This document shows positions 1 through 11,876 of a stretch of DNA of 64,000 bases, one piece after another. Origin of the DNA: Triticum aestivum (taxonomy: Eukaryota; Streptophyta; Magnoliopsida; Poales; Poaceae); the NCBI RefSeq assembly GCF_018294505.1, contig NC_057808.1:227041780-227105779 (forward strand). The letters run 5' to 3'. Made by a program: the position numbers and the translations under genes. How positions within the stretch are numbered: position 1 is the first letter of the stretch; each line of letters starts with the position of its first letter. The notes beneath the pieces were generated by a model. It ran no database searches. It was not told the origin of the DNA and saw nothing but the letters and a program-made list of their open reading frames with translations.

Positions 1-1315
1 GAGCCAAAGAATATTCTCAAGTATTAGCAATTGATTTGTCAATTCAACCACACCTGAAAGACTTAATATCTGCAACAAAGTATTTAGTAGCAAAGTAGTA
101 TGGAAGTAACAGTAACGGTGGCCAAAGTAACAGTCACAGTTTTTGTAGCAATCGTAACAGTGGCAACGGAAAAGTAACTAAGCAAAGATCAATATATGAA
201 AAGCTCGTAGGCAATGGATCAATGATGGATAATTATGTCGGATGCGATTCCTCATGCAACAGTTATAACATAGGGTGACATAGAACTAGCTCCAGTTCAT
301 CAATGTAATGTAGGCATGTATTCCGAATATAGTCATACGTGCTTATGGAAAAGAACTTGCATGACATCTTTTGTCCTACCCTCCCCTGGCAGCGGGGTCC
401 TATTGGAAACTAAGGGTATTAAGGCCTCCTTTTAATAGAGTACCGGACCAAAGCATTAACACTTAGTGAATACATGAACTCCTCAAACTATGGTCATCAC
501 CGGGAGTGGTCCCGATTATTGTCACTTCGGGGTTGCCAAATCATAACACATAGTAGGTGACTATTGACTTTCAAGATAGGATCAAGAACTCACATATATT
601 CATGAAAACATAATAGGTTCAGATCTGAAATCATGGCACTCGGGCCCTACTGACAAGCATTAAGCATAGCAAAGTCATAGCAACATCAATCTTAGAACAT
701 AATGGATACTAGGGATCAAACCCTAACAAAACTAACTCGATTACATGGTAAATCTCATCCAACACATCACCGTCCAGCAAGCCTACGATGAGATTACTCA
801 TGCACGACGGTGAGCATCATGAAATTGGTGATGGAGGATGATTGATGATAACGACGACAACATATTCCCCTTTCCGGAGCCCCGAACGGACTCCAGATTA
901 GCCCACCCGAGGAAGATTAGGGCTTGGCAGCGGCTCTGTATCGTAAAACGCGATGAATCCTTCTCTCTGACTTTTTCTCCCCTAACGTGAATATATGGAG
1001 TTGGAGTTGAGGTCGGTGGAGTCCCAGGGGGCCCACGAGGCAGGGGGCGCACCCCAGGGGGGCCCTGCACCCTCATGGACAGGGTGTGGACCCCCTGATG
1101 CTGATTCTTTCACTAGTATTTTTTATTAATTCCAAAACGTGTCTCCGTGAATTTTCTGGTCATTCCAAGAACTTTTATTTCTGCACAAAAATAACACCAT
1201 GGCAGTTCTGCTGAAAACAACGTCAGTCCGGGTTAGTTCCATTCAAATCATGCAAGTTAAAGTCCAAAACAAGGGCAAAAGTGTTTGGAAAAGTAGATAC
1301 GTTGGAGACGTATCA
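1..1315 (-). mobile_element. Partial Gypsy LTR (Sabrina/WHAM-like)
   Basis: Read on the minus strand, this stretch starts at 1315 with TGATACGTCTCCAACGTATC, the usual start of a large group of Triticeae Gypsy LTRs, and runs without a break to the window edge, so the LTR 3' end and any internal region are missing. No coding frame of note is present. The assignment to the Sabrina/WHAM group rests on my recognition of the text, not on a search. The base composition and lack of gag-pol fit an LTR. It lies about 200 bp beyond the stop of the GRF zinc-finger gene that follows. Confidence 0.7.
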
Positions 1316-1517
1316 ATATTCAACATTCCAAGATAATATAACAACATTGGTACATAACTCCAGTCTTCATATTACTTGATCAGTTATCCATTACAACCAT
1401 CACAGAATGCAACCATTACAACCATCAAAGCATGCATCCAAACCCAAAACAAAGCATGCATACAACCATTATCATATTACTTAATCTACTTAGTGTGCTC
1501 ACTAATTTCACTACATC

Positions 1518-2319
1518 TCACTTCTTCATAACTACTATGAAACACAACACACAAAGCACCATAACAGCAGGCATCACCAGCTTCAACAACACTAGGATTT
1601 CTCTACCTAATCTAAGCAACATAACAACTTGCTACTCGGTAGCAAAGTTCTTCTCACTAGGGGTGCCAAAAGACCCAAAATCAACTCTGCCAGCACCTCT
1701 CCCAGCCATGCCCCTTCCAGCTATGCTTCTTGTGTTCATTGCTTCAGTCCTCTTCCTCTCAAGCTTCTCCCTTTTATCCCAAGCCGCTCCTATTGCATCC
1801 ACAACAACATCACCAAAAAGAACCCTATGTTCAACAAGATGCTGCACAAATTCAAGCTCCCAACGCCAGAAATCACAGGTGACCTATAAAACAGAGGAAA
1901 CACAGCATATTCAGTTAACTGAAAAAGTTCAGTCAACTATAAAGTTCAATTAACTATTAGGGCATATTCAGTTAACTATAAAACAGAGTAAACACATCAT
2001 ATTCAGCAGCATCCACCATAAATCACGGAGCACCAACCAATTGCGGTACCCTAATCTGACCCAAAACCCTTATGAAGTCTTATAGATCAATCTGATGCAG
2101 AACCAGTGAAGCAATATGGAGCATGTATTGATCACCAACCAATAGAAGGCAGAGGAACTTGACCTGGTGTTTGGTGCACCTGTAGAAGACCCACCCCTCG
2201 TTCTCGTCGGTGCCAGAGCGGTAGAACTTGACCTGCTCGCCACAATCCGGGCACGGGATCAATGGAATTACAGCGGAGTAGCCACGTAGCCCAGATCGAA
2301 TAGAGCTCGAAGATGACAT
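1518..2319 (-). pseudogene. GRF-type zinc-finger protein, two exons, premature stop
   Basis: Exon 1 (2319-2164) starts MSSSSS and encodes CPDC and YRCTKH; it ends CAG followed by a GT donor at 2163-2162. An AG acceptor at 1885-1884 opens exon 2 (1883-1632), which keeps phase 0 and begins with TCDFWRWE. Together the exons rebuild a GRF zinc finger (CxxC, then C, then C-x-F-W), a nucleic-acid-binding fold also found in plant proteins of unknown role. The product is 135 residues. The TAG at 1634-1632 is followed in the same frame by 37 codons (1631-1521) for a hydrophobic, membrane-spanning-like tail, then TGA at 1520-1518. Grass relatives usually end in such a tail, so I infer a nonsense mutation that removes it. 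Both splice sites are intact. No flanking transposase is seen. Confidence 0.7.
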
Positions 2320-2867
2320 GAGGAGAGAGGCGGCGACAATGGTTGCAGCAACGGAGAGAGGGCGGCGGTGGCGACGTGGCGGAGGGCGGCGGCGACGATG
2401 GAGTTTGCGAGGTAGGGTTCGGAGAGGGCAGCGGGTGGGCTCGGTTGGAGCAGGTGCGGCTCGGTCCGACCAGGTGTGCGACCAGGTGGGTGGGGGGCAG
2501 ATCTTTTGTTCTGGCAGTTTTGCAAAAAAAACCTACGTGCATGCGTATTCTAGTGAGCTGGGCACATGTGGCAGTCAATGCACACTTGGCAGCGGTTGAC
2601 TAGCGCCAGCTCAGCACATACGTACACAAAACCGTATAATGGACCGTAGATAATCGCAAAGTGCAAGTTTGGTGACTGTATTTCGGGTATTTGTAATCAC
2701 TGGGACTAAACTGGGCACCAACGCAAGTAATAGGCCCTGTAGTGAATTTTTCTCTTTTCGCTGCTACTAGAGTGCTACGGTGTGGATTCCGTGTGAACTT
2801 TTCTGCGCTAGAGCGTCTCTACCATACCGCAACCCCCCTGTATATCTACGGGTTTGCGGTGAGTATA
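2320..2867. other. Upstream flank of the GRF gene, no gene seen
   Basis: This holds the presumed 5' region of the GRF zinc-finger gene: a purine-rich tract at 2320-2450 antisense to a proline- and serine-rich leader, then AT/GC-neutral sequence up to the element A insertion. The text at 2803-2850 resembles the GC-skewed ends of grass DNA transposons, but I could not pair it with a second terminus. The last five bases (GTATA, 2863-2867) are the target-site copy of element A. Confidence 0.4.
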
Positions 2868-3147
2868 TGATACGTCTCCAACGTATCTATAATTTATGAA
2901 GTATTCATGCTGTTATTTTATCATTCTTGGATGTTTTACAATTATTTTATAGCAACTTTATATCATTTTTTGGGACTAACCTATTGACCCAGTGCCCAGT
3001 GCCAGTTGCTGTTTTTTGCTTGTTTTTTACATCGCAGGAAATCAATATCAAACGGAGTCCAAACACCGCGAAACTTTTTGGAGATTTCGACCAGAACACC
3101 CAGGATGGGCTAGAGAAGCACCTGGGGGTGCCCCGAAGGGGGCACAA

Positions 3148-3349
3148 CGGCGGAACTTCTGATGTAGGTCAACCCCCAGGGTTTCTAGAATTTTTGGGAA
3201 TTTATAGTGTAAAGAGGGGGTGCGGGAGGCCACCGAGGTGGGCACAACCACCAGGGCGCGCCTGGGGCCTCCCGCACCCCCTATTTACCCTATAAATTCC
3301 CAAAAATTCCAGAAACCCTGGGGGTTAACCTAGATCAGAAGTTCCGCCG
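3148..3349. repeat. 84-bp-arm inverted duplication in the 5' LTR
   Basis: The left arm (3148-3231) and right arm (3266-3349) are reverse complements with about 5 mismatches in 84 positions; the spacer is 34 bp. The matching part of the 3' LTR (about 12180-12325) has only the right-arm sequence in single copy, so the left arm is a later inverted copy. A transcript through it would form a long hairpin. Confidence 0.85.
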
Positions 3350-3499
3350 CCGCAAGGCTCTGTAGCCACGAGAAACCAATCTAGACCTGTTCCGGCACCC
3401 TGCCGGAGGGAGGAATCATCTTCGGTGGCCATCTTCATCATCCCGGCGGCCACCACGATGAGGAGGGAGTAGTCCACCCTCGGGGGCTGAGGGTTTGTA

Positions 3500-6400
3500 T
3501 GTAACATCCCAAATTTTCAATTTGGAGTGTTATACATAGGTCAATCATGCACAACATATTTTATTTGCATTTCTTTCGCGATCCTCGAAATTCTAAGCAA
3601 CTCAAGGACCCTCGGAGAGAGTTGGGGATTTCACTGTTTTCATATTTGAATTTTATCAAATATTGAAACGAGGATTATTTATTTTAATTATTTTCTCTCT
3701 AAAAATATTTCATATTAAAATATATGAGAGGAGATAATATGACTTCTCCAAAATAAATGAAATATTGGAGGAAAAATATTAAAATCAAATAAATGTTTTA
3801 TTTGGATTTTATTGCAATTTTATTTGCACTAGAAAAATTGCACGTTTTCAAAATTGCATTTTAGGGCCAAGAAAATGTTCATCTTGTTCTAAATATTTTA
3901 TTTAGGTGGTGAAATTTTGTTTTGGCATTTTTAGATTTTTATTTATTTTTTTAGGATTTATTTTCGGCGGAACATTATTTAAAAAAAATCAGCGCCCGAC
4001 TGGGCCGAAGCCCAGCCGAGCCGGCCGGCCCAACCCCGCGCCACCGCCTCCCTCGCGCGCCCCGTGCCCGCACCGGACTCCGCCGGAGTCCAGGAGACCG
4101 CCGCCGCCTCGGGCTGCCCCTCCCACAAGCCGACCCCGCCCCCTCCCCCTCTTAAATACCCGCCGCCGCCGCCCCNNNNNNNNNNNNNNNNNNNNNNNNN
4201 NNNNNNNNNNNNNNNNNNNNNNNNNNNNNNNNNNNNNNNNNNNNNNNNNNNNNNNNNNNNNNNNNNNNNNNNNNNNNNNNNNNNNNNNNNNNNNNNNNNN
4301 NNNNNNNNNNNNNNNNNNNNNNNNNNNNNNNNNNNNNNNNNNNNNNNNNNNNNNNNNNNNNNNNNNNNNNNNNNNNNNNNNNNNNNNNNNNNNNNNNNNN
4401 NNNNNNNNNNNNNNNNNNNNNNNNNNNNNNNNNNNNNNNNNNNNNNNNNNNNNNNNNNNNNNNNNNNNNNNNNNNNNNNNNNNNNNNNNNNNNNNNNNNN
4501 NNNNNNNNNNNNNNNNNNNNNNNNNNNNNNNNNNNNNNNNNNNNNNNNNNNNNNNNNNNNNNNNNNNNNNNNNNNNNNNNNNNNNNNNNNNNNNNNNNNN
4601 NNNNNNNNNNNNNNNNNNNNNNNNNNNNNNNNNNNNNNNNNNNNNNNNNNNNNNNNNNNNNNNNNNNNNNNNNNNNNNNNNNNNNNNNNNNNNNNNNNNN
4701 NNNNNNNNNNNCGCCCCGCGCCGCACCCCGCCTTCGCCCACGCCGCCGCCCGCTCGCCGGAAGCCGCCGGAGCCGCGCCGGAGTTCGTAGATCTCGCCGT
4801 TCGTTTTTTTCGGTTTAGGTAAAAACCGTCGGTTTAAAAAAAACCCTAGTTACGTTTTTTAGATTGGTTCGTTGGTTTTCTCGGTTTAGAGTATTTAGCG
4901 GACGTTCGTCCGTACGTTCGTTTTAACGAACGGTTTTCGCTCGTTAGTCACAGACAACGAATGTTCGTTCGTTCGCCTGTTCGTCAGATTTTCTTTTTCT
5001 CGGGTTTTTCGCGATTATTCTCGATCGCGATTTCTGATCCGATTTTCGTTTTAGTTTATCTTTTCGCTCGTTTATCGGAGTCAGGCGATTCCAGCGCCTA
5101 GATCTTCGTCTCGAAGCCCTCTTTCTGTTTAACCAACTTGAACAAGATTTTGGTACTGTAAAATTTGACTTTAGTCCAGATTAGTAAATGAATCTTGTTT
5201 CTTTCGCAGTTTGAGTTTCGTTGCTCCGTTTGATTTGATTCTTTTTGCAAACCAGAGTTCTTAAGTTGAACTTTCTGGTCAATTCTTCTTATTTGAGTTT
5301 TACCCGTGCATCTTTGCTTGATTGCTTATGTATGCTATTGTTTGTTTGCGATAGAATTCCCGGAGTGCGAAGCGTGCTACTACGAGTCCCTAGGTTTTGC
5401 AGATCGTCAGCAAGGCAAGTAACACATTGATCATACTCTTTTCATACCCAGTTTTTATGCATTAGCTCCAATCCTCAAACATTGCATGATTAGGAGGTGA
5501 TTAACATGTGGGTATTGGGAAGTAGTTGATGAGGTAGCACCTATTGTCCTGTTATTATAAAACCCTTGGGAGTTACTTCTACGTAATGCTTATATTGCTA
5601 TGCTATGCTCGTAGACGTGGTTTGGGTGAGTGAATCCATGACAGATGTGAGCTTGTTAATTAACGGTTCAACTTAAGGTGGCAACTTTAATACACATCTG
5701 GGTGGATTGCTTGTCGGGCACCTGGAGAATCCAGTGTTGTCCTAGGATATCCCGGAGTACCCGTGTGATAATCCTAAGGTCCGCCACCCAGGCTCAAAGG
5801 GAACTGAGATATTTCATGCTAGAAACTTCCGTGTGCAGCCACAAGCTATTATGGGCTCTAGCATAGTTAAGTAAGTTGCATGACCTCTTCCAGTGGTAGG
5901 CTAGCAGATGTAGAGGGATGTAGGTTGGTACTGTCTACCCGGGGTTAGAGTTAATGCTTCTGAAAGACTGTGTCTCGGTCATCCGTTTCTCAAACACCAT
6001 GTAGTGCGAGAAATCCAACGGAGGCGATCGAGTCTTGTGGGGAAAAGTGCGCAAACCTCTACAGAGTGTACAATCTAATCATGGTTAGCCGTGTCCCCGG
6101 TTATGGACATCTTGAGTATCTAGTACTTGGATTATCATATGTATCTCATCACTCTAATTTAATATGTTGGGTTGATAATTAATTTAATTGGGATTGAGTT
6201 GGAGGAACCTTCTCAATGATGTTTCAACTACCGTGATAGTTAAAAATAAAACTCATTCCGTTGTTGTAGGAAAAAATTGGCTTTTCGCAAAACTATAACC
6301 ATAGAGCTTTCCACCAGCCAAATATGCATGTAGTGATAGCATTATTCTGTTCTTGCTCTACTTTGTTATATTGCCAGCATATTCCATGTGCTGACCCGTT

Positions 6401-6711
6401 TTCGGGCTGCAACGTATTATGTTGCAGACTTTTCAGATGAGGAGTAACGTCCGTTAGGCCTTTGCCGTGCAGCTCAGCTATGCCGTTGGAGTTGATGGAC
6501 TCACTTTATCTTCCAAGCCTTCCGCTGTTATCGTATTAGATGGCCTTATGCCATATTTATTGTAATAAGTTCTCTTTTGAGACATTCAATGTAATAAGTG
6601 TGTGATTGCTACTCTGTTATAAATCCTTCGAGTACTGTGTGTGTCAGCATTACCGATCCAGGGATGACACTGAAGCACAGAGACTTGAGCATTTGAGGTC
6701 GGGTCGCTACA
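3500..6711 (+). mobile_element. Nested solo LTR (TGTAAC...GCTACA), about 3.2 kb
   Basis: The segment starts TGTAACATCCC and ends GGGTCGCTACA, with TG/CA ends and a 5-bp target duplication TTGTA (3495-3499 and 6712-6716). It contains no primer site, gag or pol, so it reads as a solo LTR left by LTR-LTR recombination. A TATA-like CTTAAATACC lies at 4151-4160 in a GC-rich tract just before the assembly gap, and the sequence after the gap looks like a T-rich transcribed leader. The family is unknown to me; its length suggests a Gypsy element with very long LTRs. The true length is uncertain because 536 bases are N. Confidence 0.8.
4176..4711. other. Assembly gap (536 N)
   Basis: All bases are N. 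The gap sits in a very GC-rich, proline-codon-like tract of the nested solo LTR, where sequencing commonly fails. Reading frames crossing it are meaningless. Confidence 1.
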
Positions 6712-6716
6712 TTGTA

Positions 6717-6890
6717 CCAGTAGCTATGTGTTTAATCTCTCTCTCTCTCTCTCTCCCGTGTTCTTGAGATGTCACGATCTTGATGTATCGCGGAGGCTGA
6801 GGGTTTGTACCAGTAGCTATGTGTTTAATCTCTCTCTCTATCTCGTGTTCTTGAGATGTCACGATCTTGATGTATCGCGGGCTTTGTTAA
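6717..6890 (+). repeat. Tandem duplication of about 90 bp in the 5' LTR
   Basis: The text from CCAGTAGCTATGTG to GATGTATCGCGG occurs at 6717-6793 and again from 6810, linked by GGCTGAGGGTTTGTA (6795-6809). The 3' LTR has it once (12471-12541). Each unit carries a CT microsatellite. The second unit keeps the uninterrupted insertion site of the nested LTR. Confidence 0.8.
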
Positions 6891-7859
6891 TATAGTCGGA
6901 TCATATGGTGTTTTCCCCTCTCTATCTTGTTGTGATGAATTGAGTTTTCCCTTTGAGATTTCGTTGTTATCGGATTGAATACTTTTATGGATTTGAGAAC
7001 ACTTGATATATGTCTTGCAATTGAATACTCATGGTGACAATGGAGCATCGTATTGATTCACTTGATATATGTCTTGGCACTCAACTCGCGGATTCCGGAG
7101 GTGACATTGGGGTAATCTATGCATACGGGTTGATACACGTTCTTGTCTTTGTTTCTCCGGTAGAAATCTTGGGACACTCTTTGAAGTTCTTTGTGTTGGA
7201 TTGAATATTACGAATCTGAATTTGCTTTGGTGTTATTTTAGTACGAACTCTTGGTTAGATCGATCGGAAAGAATAGCTTGGTGTTATTTTAGTACGAACT
7301 CTAGGATAGATTGATCGGAAAGAATAGCTTTGAGGTGGTTTCGTACCCTACAAACAATTCCGTCTTATGTTCTCCGCTAGATAGGAACTTTGGAGTGATT
7401 TCTTCATCGCACTTTGAGGTGTGGTTATATGACCCAATTATATTAGCACTATTGAGAGATTGCACTAGCGAAAGTACGGACCCTAGGCCTCATTTTCAAG
7501 CATTGCAATACCGTTTTTGTGCCCGTTTACTATTTGCTACCTTGCTGTTTTTATTTATTCAGATTATAAAAATATATTTCTACCATCAATATTACACTTT
7601 TATCACCATCTCTTCGCCGAACTAGTGCACCTATACAATTTGCCATTGTATTGGGTGTGTTGGGGACACAAGGGATTTCTTGTATTTGGTTGCAGGGTTG
7701 TTTGAGAGAGACCATCTTCATCCTACATCTCCCACAGACAGATAAACCTTAGGTCATCCACTTGACGGAAAATTGCTACTGTCCTACAAAACTCTATGCT
7801 TGGAGGCCCAACACGAGTCTACAAGAATAAAGTTGCGTAGTAGACATCAAGCTCTTTTC

Positions 7860-7876
7860 TGGCGCCGTTGCCGGGG
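7860..7876 (+). other. Primer binding site of element A (tRNA-Asp)
   Basis: TGGCGCCGTTGCCGGGG lies 10 bp after the 5' LTR end. It is complementary to the 3' end of plant tRNA-Asp including CCA, the primer used by Athila-like and several other plant Gypsy elements. Confidence 0.85.
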
Positions 7877-7974
7877 AGGTGAGTGCATGAAGGTATATCT
7901 TTAGATCTTGCAATCAAATATTTTAGTTTCTTGTTTTATCACTAGTTTGGTTTATAAAAGAAAACTACAAAAAA

Positions 7975-8930
7975 ATGGAATTGAGGTTGCATCATATTAT
8001 TGATCATCTTTATAATATCTTTCTTGAAAATGATGGATCGGAAAATTGTGCTCAACTGATTGAAGAAGAATTGAATAGAATGTTTGGTATAAATTATGAG
8101 CATGATTGCAATGTTGTTAGAATGAATTCTTTGAATACCCATGATGCTAATGATATGCAAAGTTACAGGCTTGGGGATGTTATATTTGATGAAGATGATA
8201 TTTTTACTCCCCCAAGTTTTGATAAGAAAATTTATTATGATGAAAGCATGCCTCCTATTTATGATGATTATATTGATGAAAGTGGGTTTGGAAGAGTGTC
8301 CACTCTAGGTACTAATGATCCCACTATTTTGGAGAGTGTGGAATCTTATTGTAATAATTATGAAAGTGGATTTGGAGAGGTCATGACTTTATTTAGTGAC
8401 GAATCCGCTATTTCGGAAGAGGTTTCAATTGATTATTATGAGAACAAAGTTGCTATCTATGATGATTATGGTGATGACATGTATGCTATAAAGAATAATG
8501 ATAACCATGAAACTTTCATCATGAATTTAATTTTCAATCCCATGATAGTTACTTTGTTGAGTTTGCTCCCACTATTATTCATGAGAATAAATTTGCTTAT
8601 GTGGAGAGTAGTAAAATTTCTATGCTTGTGGGTCATGAAAATAATGCTTTATGTGATAGTTATATTGTTGAATTCATTCATGATGCTACTGAAAAATATT
8701 ATGAGGGAGGAACTTATGCTTGTAGGAAATGCAATAATATCAAGTTTCCTCTCTATGTGATGAAAGTTTTGAAGTTATGCTTGTTTTGCCTTCCTATGCT
8801 AGTTGATTCTTATTCCTATAAGTTGTTTGGTCACAAAATCCCTATGCATAGGAAGTGGGTTAGGCTTAAATTTGCTTGCCATGTGTTTCATGATGCTCTC
8901 TTTATGTTTCAATTCTTATCTTTTATGTGA
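7975..8930 (+). pseudogene. Unknown ORF of element A, frameshifted
   Basis: The frame opening at 7975 runs to 8760, but from about 8535 the sensible coding continues in another frame (which ends TGA at 8930), so a small indel near 8530 splits one ORF of roughly 315 codons. The first two thirds are acidic, rich in Asp, Glu, Tyr and Asn, with a repeated ESGFG motif (two copies about 38 residues apart). The last third is Cys-rich with a CRKC pair and a CLFC pair about 20 residues apart, resembling a zinc-binding module. It shows no similarity that I can see to gag, protease or integrase. Its position just after the primer site is where gag normally lies, so it may encode a packaging or regulatory protein; that is inference. 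Function unknown. Confidence 0.6.
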
Positions 8931-8935
8931 GCATC

Positions 8936-9059
8936 ATTGAAATTATCATGCCTAGATAAATGGCATTAAAGAAAAGCGCTTGTTGGGAGACAACCCAACA
9001 TTTACCCCTACTGTTTTTGTGTGTTCACATGATTAGGATACTGTAGTAATCATGTTTTA
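8936..9059 (+). other. Element A interior between ORF and repeats
   Basis: AT-rich non-coding sequence. It includes GGAGACAACCCAAC at 8985-8998, a short motif common after the ORF of such elements. No gene seen. Confidence 0.4.
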
Positions 9060-10500
9060 CTGCTTTTGTTTCAATAAAGTGACAAGTAAGACCTTTGCGA
9101 TGGTCTATGGTGATAGTTGATTTGATCTTGCTGAAAAATATAAAATTTTGTGCTAAGGAAAATATTTCTCATTTTTAACAGAAGCATGATAAAATGCTGA
9201 TTCTTTCTGAAGAAGATTAATAGACAAATTGCCCAGGTTTTCCTAATTTTTCAGAATTTTTGGAGTATAGATTACTACAGACTGTTCTATTTTTGACACA
9301 TTTTGTTTTCAATGCATAGTTTGCTTGTTTTATAGTTTCTATAGCTTACATTGCTCAATATAAATTGTGGAAATGATGAGGTACCGTAGGCATTGTGTGG
9401 GAACAATTATGAATCTTGTCTTTGACAGTACCAAAAGTGAAATGGTTTGCTCTTTATCATACTAACCTATCTCACAAAGTTCCGTTAAGTTTTGTGTGAT
9501 TGAAGTTTTCAAGTTTTGGGTGAGATGTCGATATGAGGAGAATAAGGAGTGACAAGACCCTAAGCTTGGGGATGCACAAGGCACCCCAAGGTAATATTCA
9601 AGGAAGATCCAAGCAACTAAGCTTGGGGATGCCCCGGAAGGCATCCCCTCTTTCGTCTCCAACATTATCGGTAACCTCACTTGGAGCTATGTTTTCATTC
9701 ATCACATGATATGGGTTTTACTTGGAGCGTCATTTTATTTTGTTAGGATTTGCTTGCTGTTATTTAGAATAATGTTTTGTATCCTTTATTTCAGTAAAAG
9801 TGGCAATGGTAGCCTTTACTATGCTTATTTTACAAGTCTACATGTTGCTGTTTGAAAACAGAAAGTTTAGCGCTGTTGCAAAAATTTCCTAGAAAAGTCA
9901 GAATGTGATAAAATGTTGAAACTTTTTGCAAAATAAGATCTGATATTTTTTCTACAATGTGGTAAATTTTAATAATTTTTGGAGTTGAATAAGTATTGAT
10001 ACTCTTGCATTCTTTACAGACTGTACTGTTTTGGCAGATTGCTGTTATGTTTACATATGTTTGCTTGTTTAATGATTCTATTTGAGGGTAGGAGTATTAA
10101 AAATGCAGAGGCATTTAGTATGCAATGTTGAATAATAATTTTAGTGACTTTCTATAGTAGAGAATGATAAGGTTTTTGCATTGGTTTATACTAACTTATC
10201 TCACGAGTTCTTGTTGAGTTTTGTGTGGATGAAGCTTTTGAGATTTAGGAAAACCGTGATATGAGAAGAATTAAGGAGACACAAAAGCTCAAGCTTGGGG
10301 ATGCCCAAGGCACCCCAAGATAATATTTCAAGAAGTCTCAAGCATCTAAGATTGGGGATGCCCCGATAGGCATCCCACCTTTCCTCTTCAACAATTATCG
10401 ATTAGTATCGATTGAGCCTAAGTTTTTGCTTCTCCACATGAGTTGTGCTATTCTTAGAATGTCATTTTATTTTCATTTTGCTTGTTGTTTTAATAAAAAA
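9060..10500 (+). repeat. Two diverged ~725-bp direct repeats with paired hairpins
   Basis: Unit 1 (about 9060-9782) and unit 2 (about 9783-10500) share the same order of motifs: a polyadenylation-like AATAAAGTG or CAGTAAAAGTGGC, a T-rich tract, ACTAACCTATCTCAC, and then two short hairpins. In unit 1 these are CTTGGGG...CCCCAAG (9565-9590) and GGGGATGCC...GGCATCCCC (9625-9648); in unit 2 they are at 10294-10319 and 10354-10377. Hairpin stems are better kept than the surrounding sequence. The motif AAGCTTGGGGATGC in them matches the purine tract next to the 3' LTR. Confidence 0.7.
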
Positions 10501-11876
10501 TACTTAGATCTAAAAGTTTTTAAATAAAATAGAGTCCTCAAATAGTTGTTAGGGAGGCTAAGTAAGCGGCACTCGCACCCCATCAACGAAGCTCTTTTCT
10601 ATGGATTTACTCTTGTGCTTCACTTATATCCTATGAGTAAATTGTTGAATAAATTGAATGTCATGAAATTGAAATTGTATCATGCCTAGTGGTAGCTTCA
10701 CATTGGATTTAGAAAGTGAAATCTTTTGAGGCTTGACAATCACAATATTGGTCATACAAGCAATTCACGAATAATTAGTATAAGGAAGAGAACCTTCACA
10801 TGCAAATTCACTATCTTGAAAATCTTTTGTGATTGTGAGCCCCCATCAAAATATTATATGCCGAAATTGTTGACGTTGGACAAGGAAGACAACGTAATGG
10901 TTTATGTTTGTTCATATTCACATAGAAGTTATATTGTCATAGATCCTTCAACATGTGGTGCTTGCCCCCCATCTTTGTTAGCCAAAAATTCCGCACTAAG
11001 TAGAGATACTACTTGTGCATCCAAAAACCCGTAAACTCTAATCTTATTTTCAAGAGTCCACCATACCTACCCAAGGATTGAGCAAGATGCTTCAAGTAAG
11101 TTGTCATCGGTGCAATAAGGCAATAACAATTGCTTCTAAAAATGTTAGATCATTTAGTGTAAGAGAAAATTGAGTGTTGTATGAACTTGTGATGGCAAAG
11201 AATAAAAGCGATATACTGCATAATAAAGGTTGCTATCATAAGGGGCAATATAACGTGACGTTCTTTTGCACTAAGGGGTTGAGCATACAAACAAATATGC
11301 GCACGGCAACCTCTGCTTCCCTCTGCGATGGGCCTATCCTTTAATTTTATGTATTTACTTTTATGCAAAGAGTCAAAGTTATTCTCTCTATTCCTTTTTA
11401 TTTTTCTCCTTTGGCAAGCATCATGTGGTGAGGAAAGATCTAGGCACATATATCCAGTTGGATATGGGTAGCATGAGTTATTATTGTTGACATCACCCTT
11501 GAGGTGAATACGGTGGGAGGCACAATAAGCCCCTATCTTTCTATGTGTCCGGTCGAAACGTTTTGCTCATGTGTACGCGGTGAGTGTTAGCAATCATAGA
11601 AGACTATATGATGGTTGAGTATGTGGAGCTCTTACTTAAAATCTGTTGAATAAGTTGAATTGCAATTGCTTGGTGACTAAGAACATAGGTTGTTGAGTTT
11701 CAAGAGAATTCATTGTTTGAACCTTACATGTGAAATGGTTGCTACTTTAACATAAGAAATTTTATAAGAAAGAATTGCTGTTATGATGCTAGGAAAAGTG
11801 ATTGAAATTATCATTGATCAAACTTATGCACTTTGCTAGCATTTACACTTCATAAATTATTTCTTTTATCATTTAC
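10501..11876 (+). other. Element A 3' interior, non-coding
   Basis: AT-rich sequence without a credible ORF; the longest frames are about 100 codons and have no recognisable motif. A segment at about 11300-11400 (CTCTGCTTCCCTCTGC and following text) is shared with the second A-like element near 22400, so it belongs to the element, not to a captured gene. Confidence 0.6.

Larger units (their letters stand above)
2868..7849 (+). repeat. 5' LTR of element A, with nested insertion
   Basis: It starts TGATACGTCTCC and ends GTAGACATCA, matching both ends of the 1,598-bp 3' LTR at 11914-13511. The excess length comes from three changes: a nested LTR at 3500-6711 plus its 5-bp target copy, a roughly 90-bp tandem duplication around 6717-6890, and an inverted duplication at 3148-3349. 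Without the nested LTR about 1.77 kb remain. The LTR should drive transcription of the element, but the insertion lies within it and would interrupt any readthrough. Confidence 0.85.

Noticed and set aside
798..1076. 92-codon minus-strand frame in the first LTR
   Set aside because: Lies in LTR leader sequence, no motif, typical chance frame.
3906..4822. Open frames of 250-294 codons on both strands across the N run
   Set aside because: They exist only because 536 N bases contain no stops.
7860..7876. tRNA genes at the primer binding sites
   Set aside because: Only 12-18 bases match a tRNA 3' end; there is no cloverleaf or promoter box.
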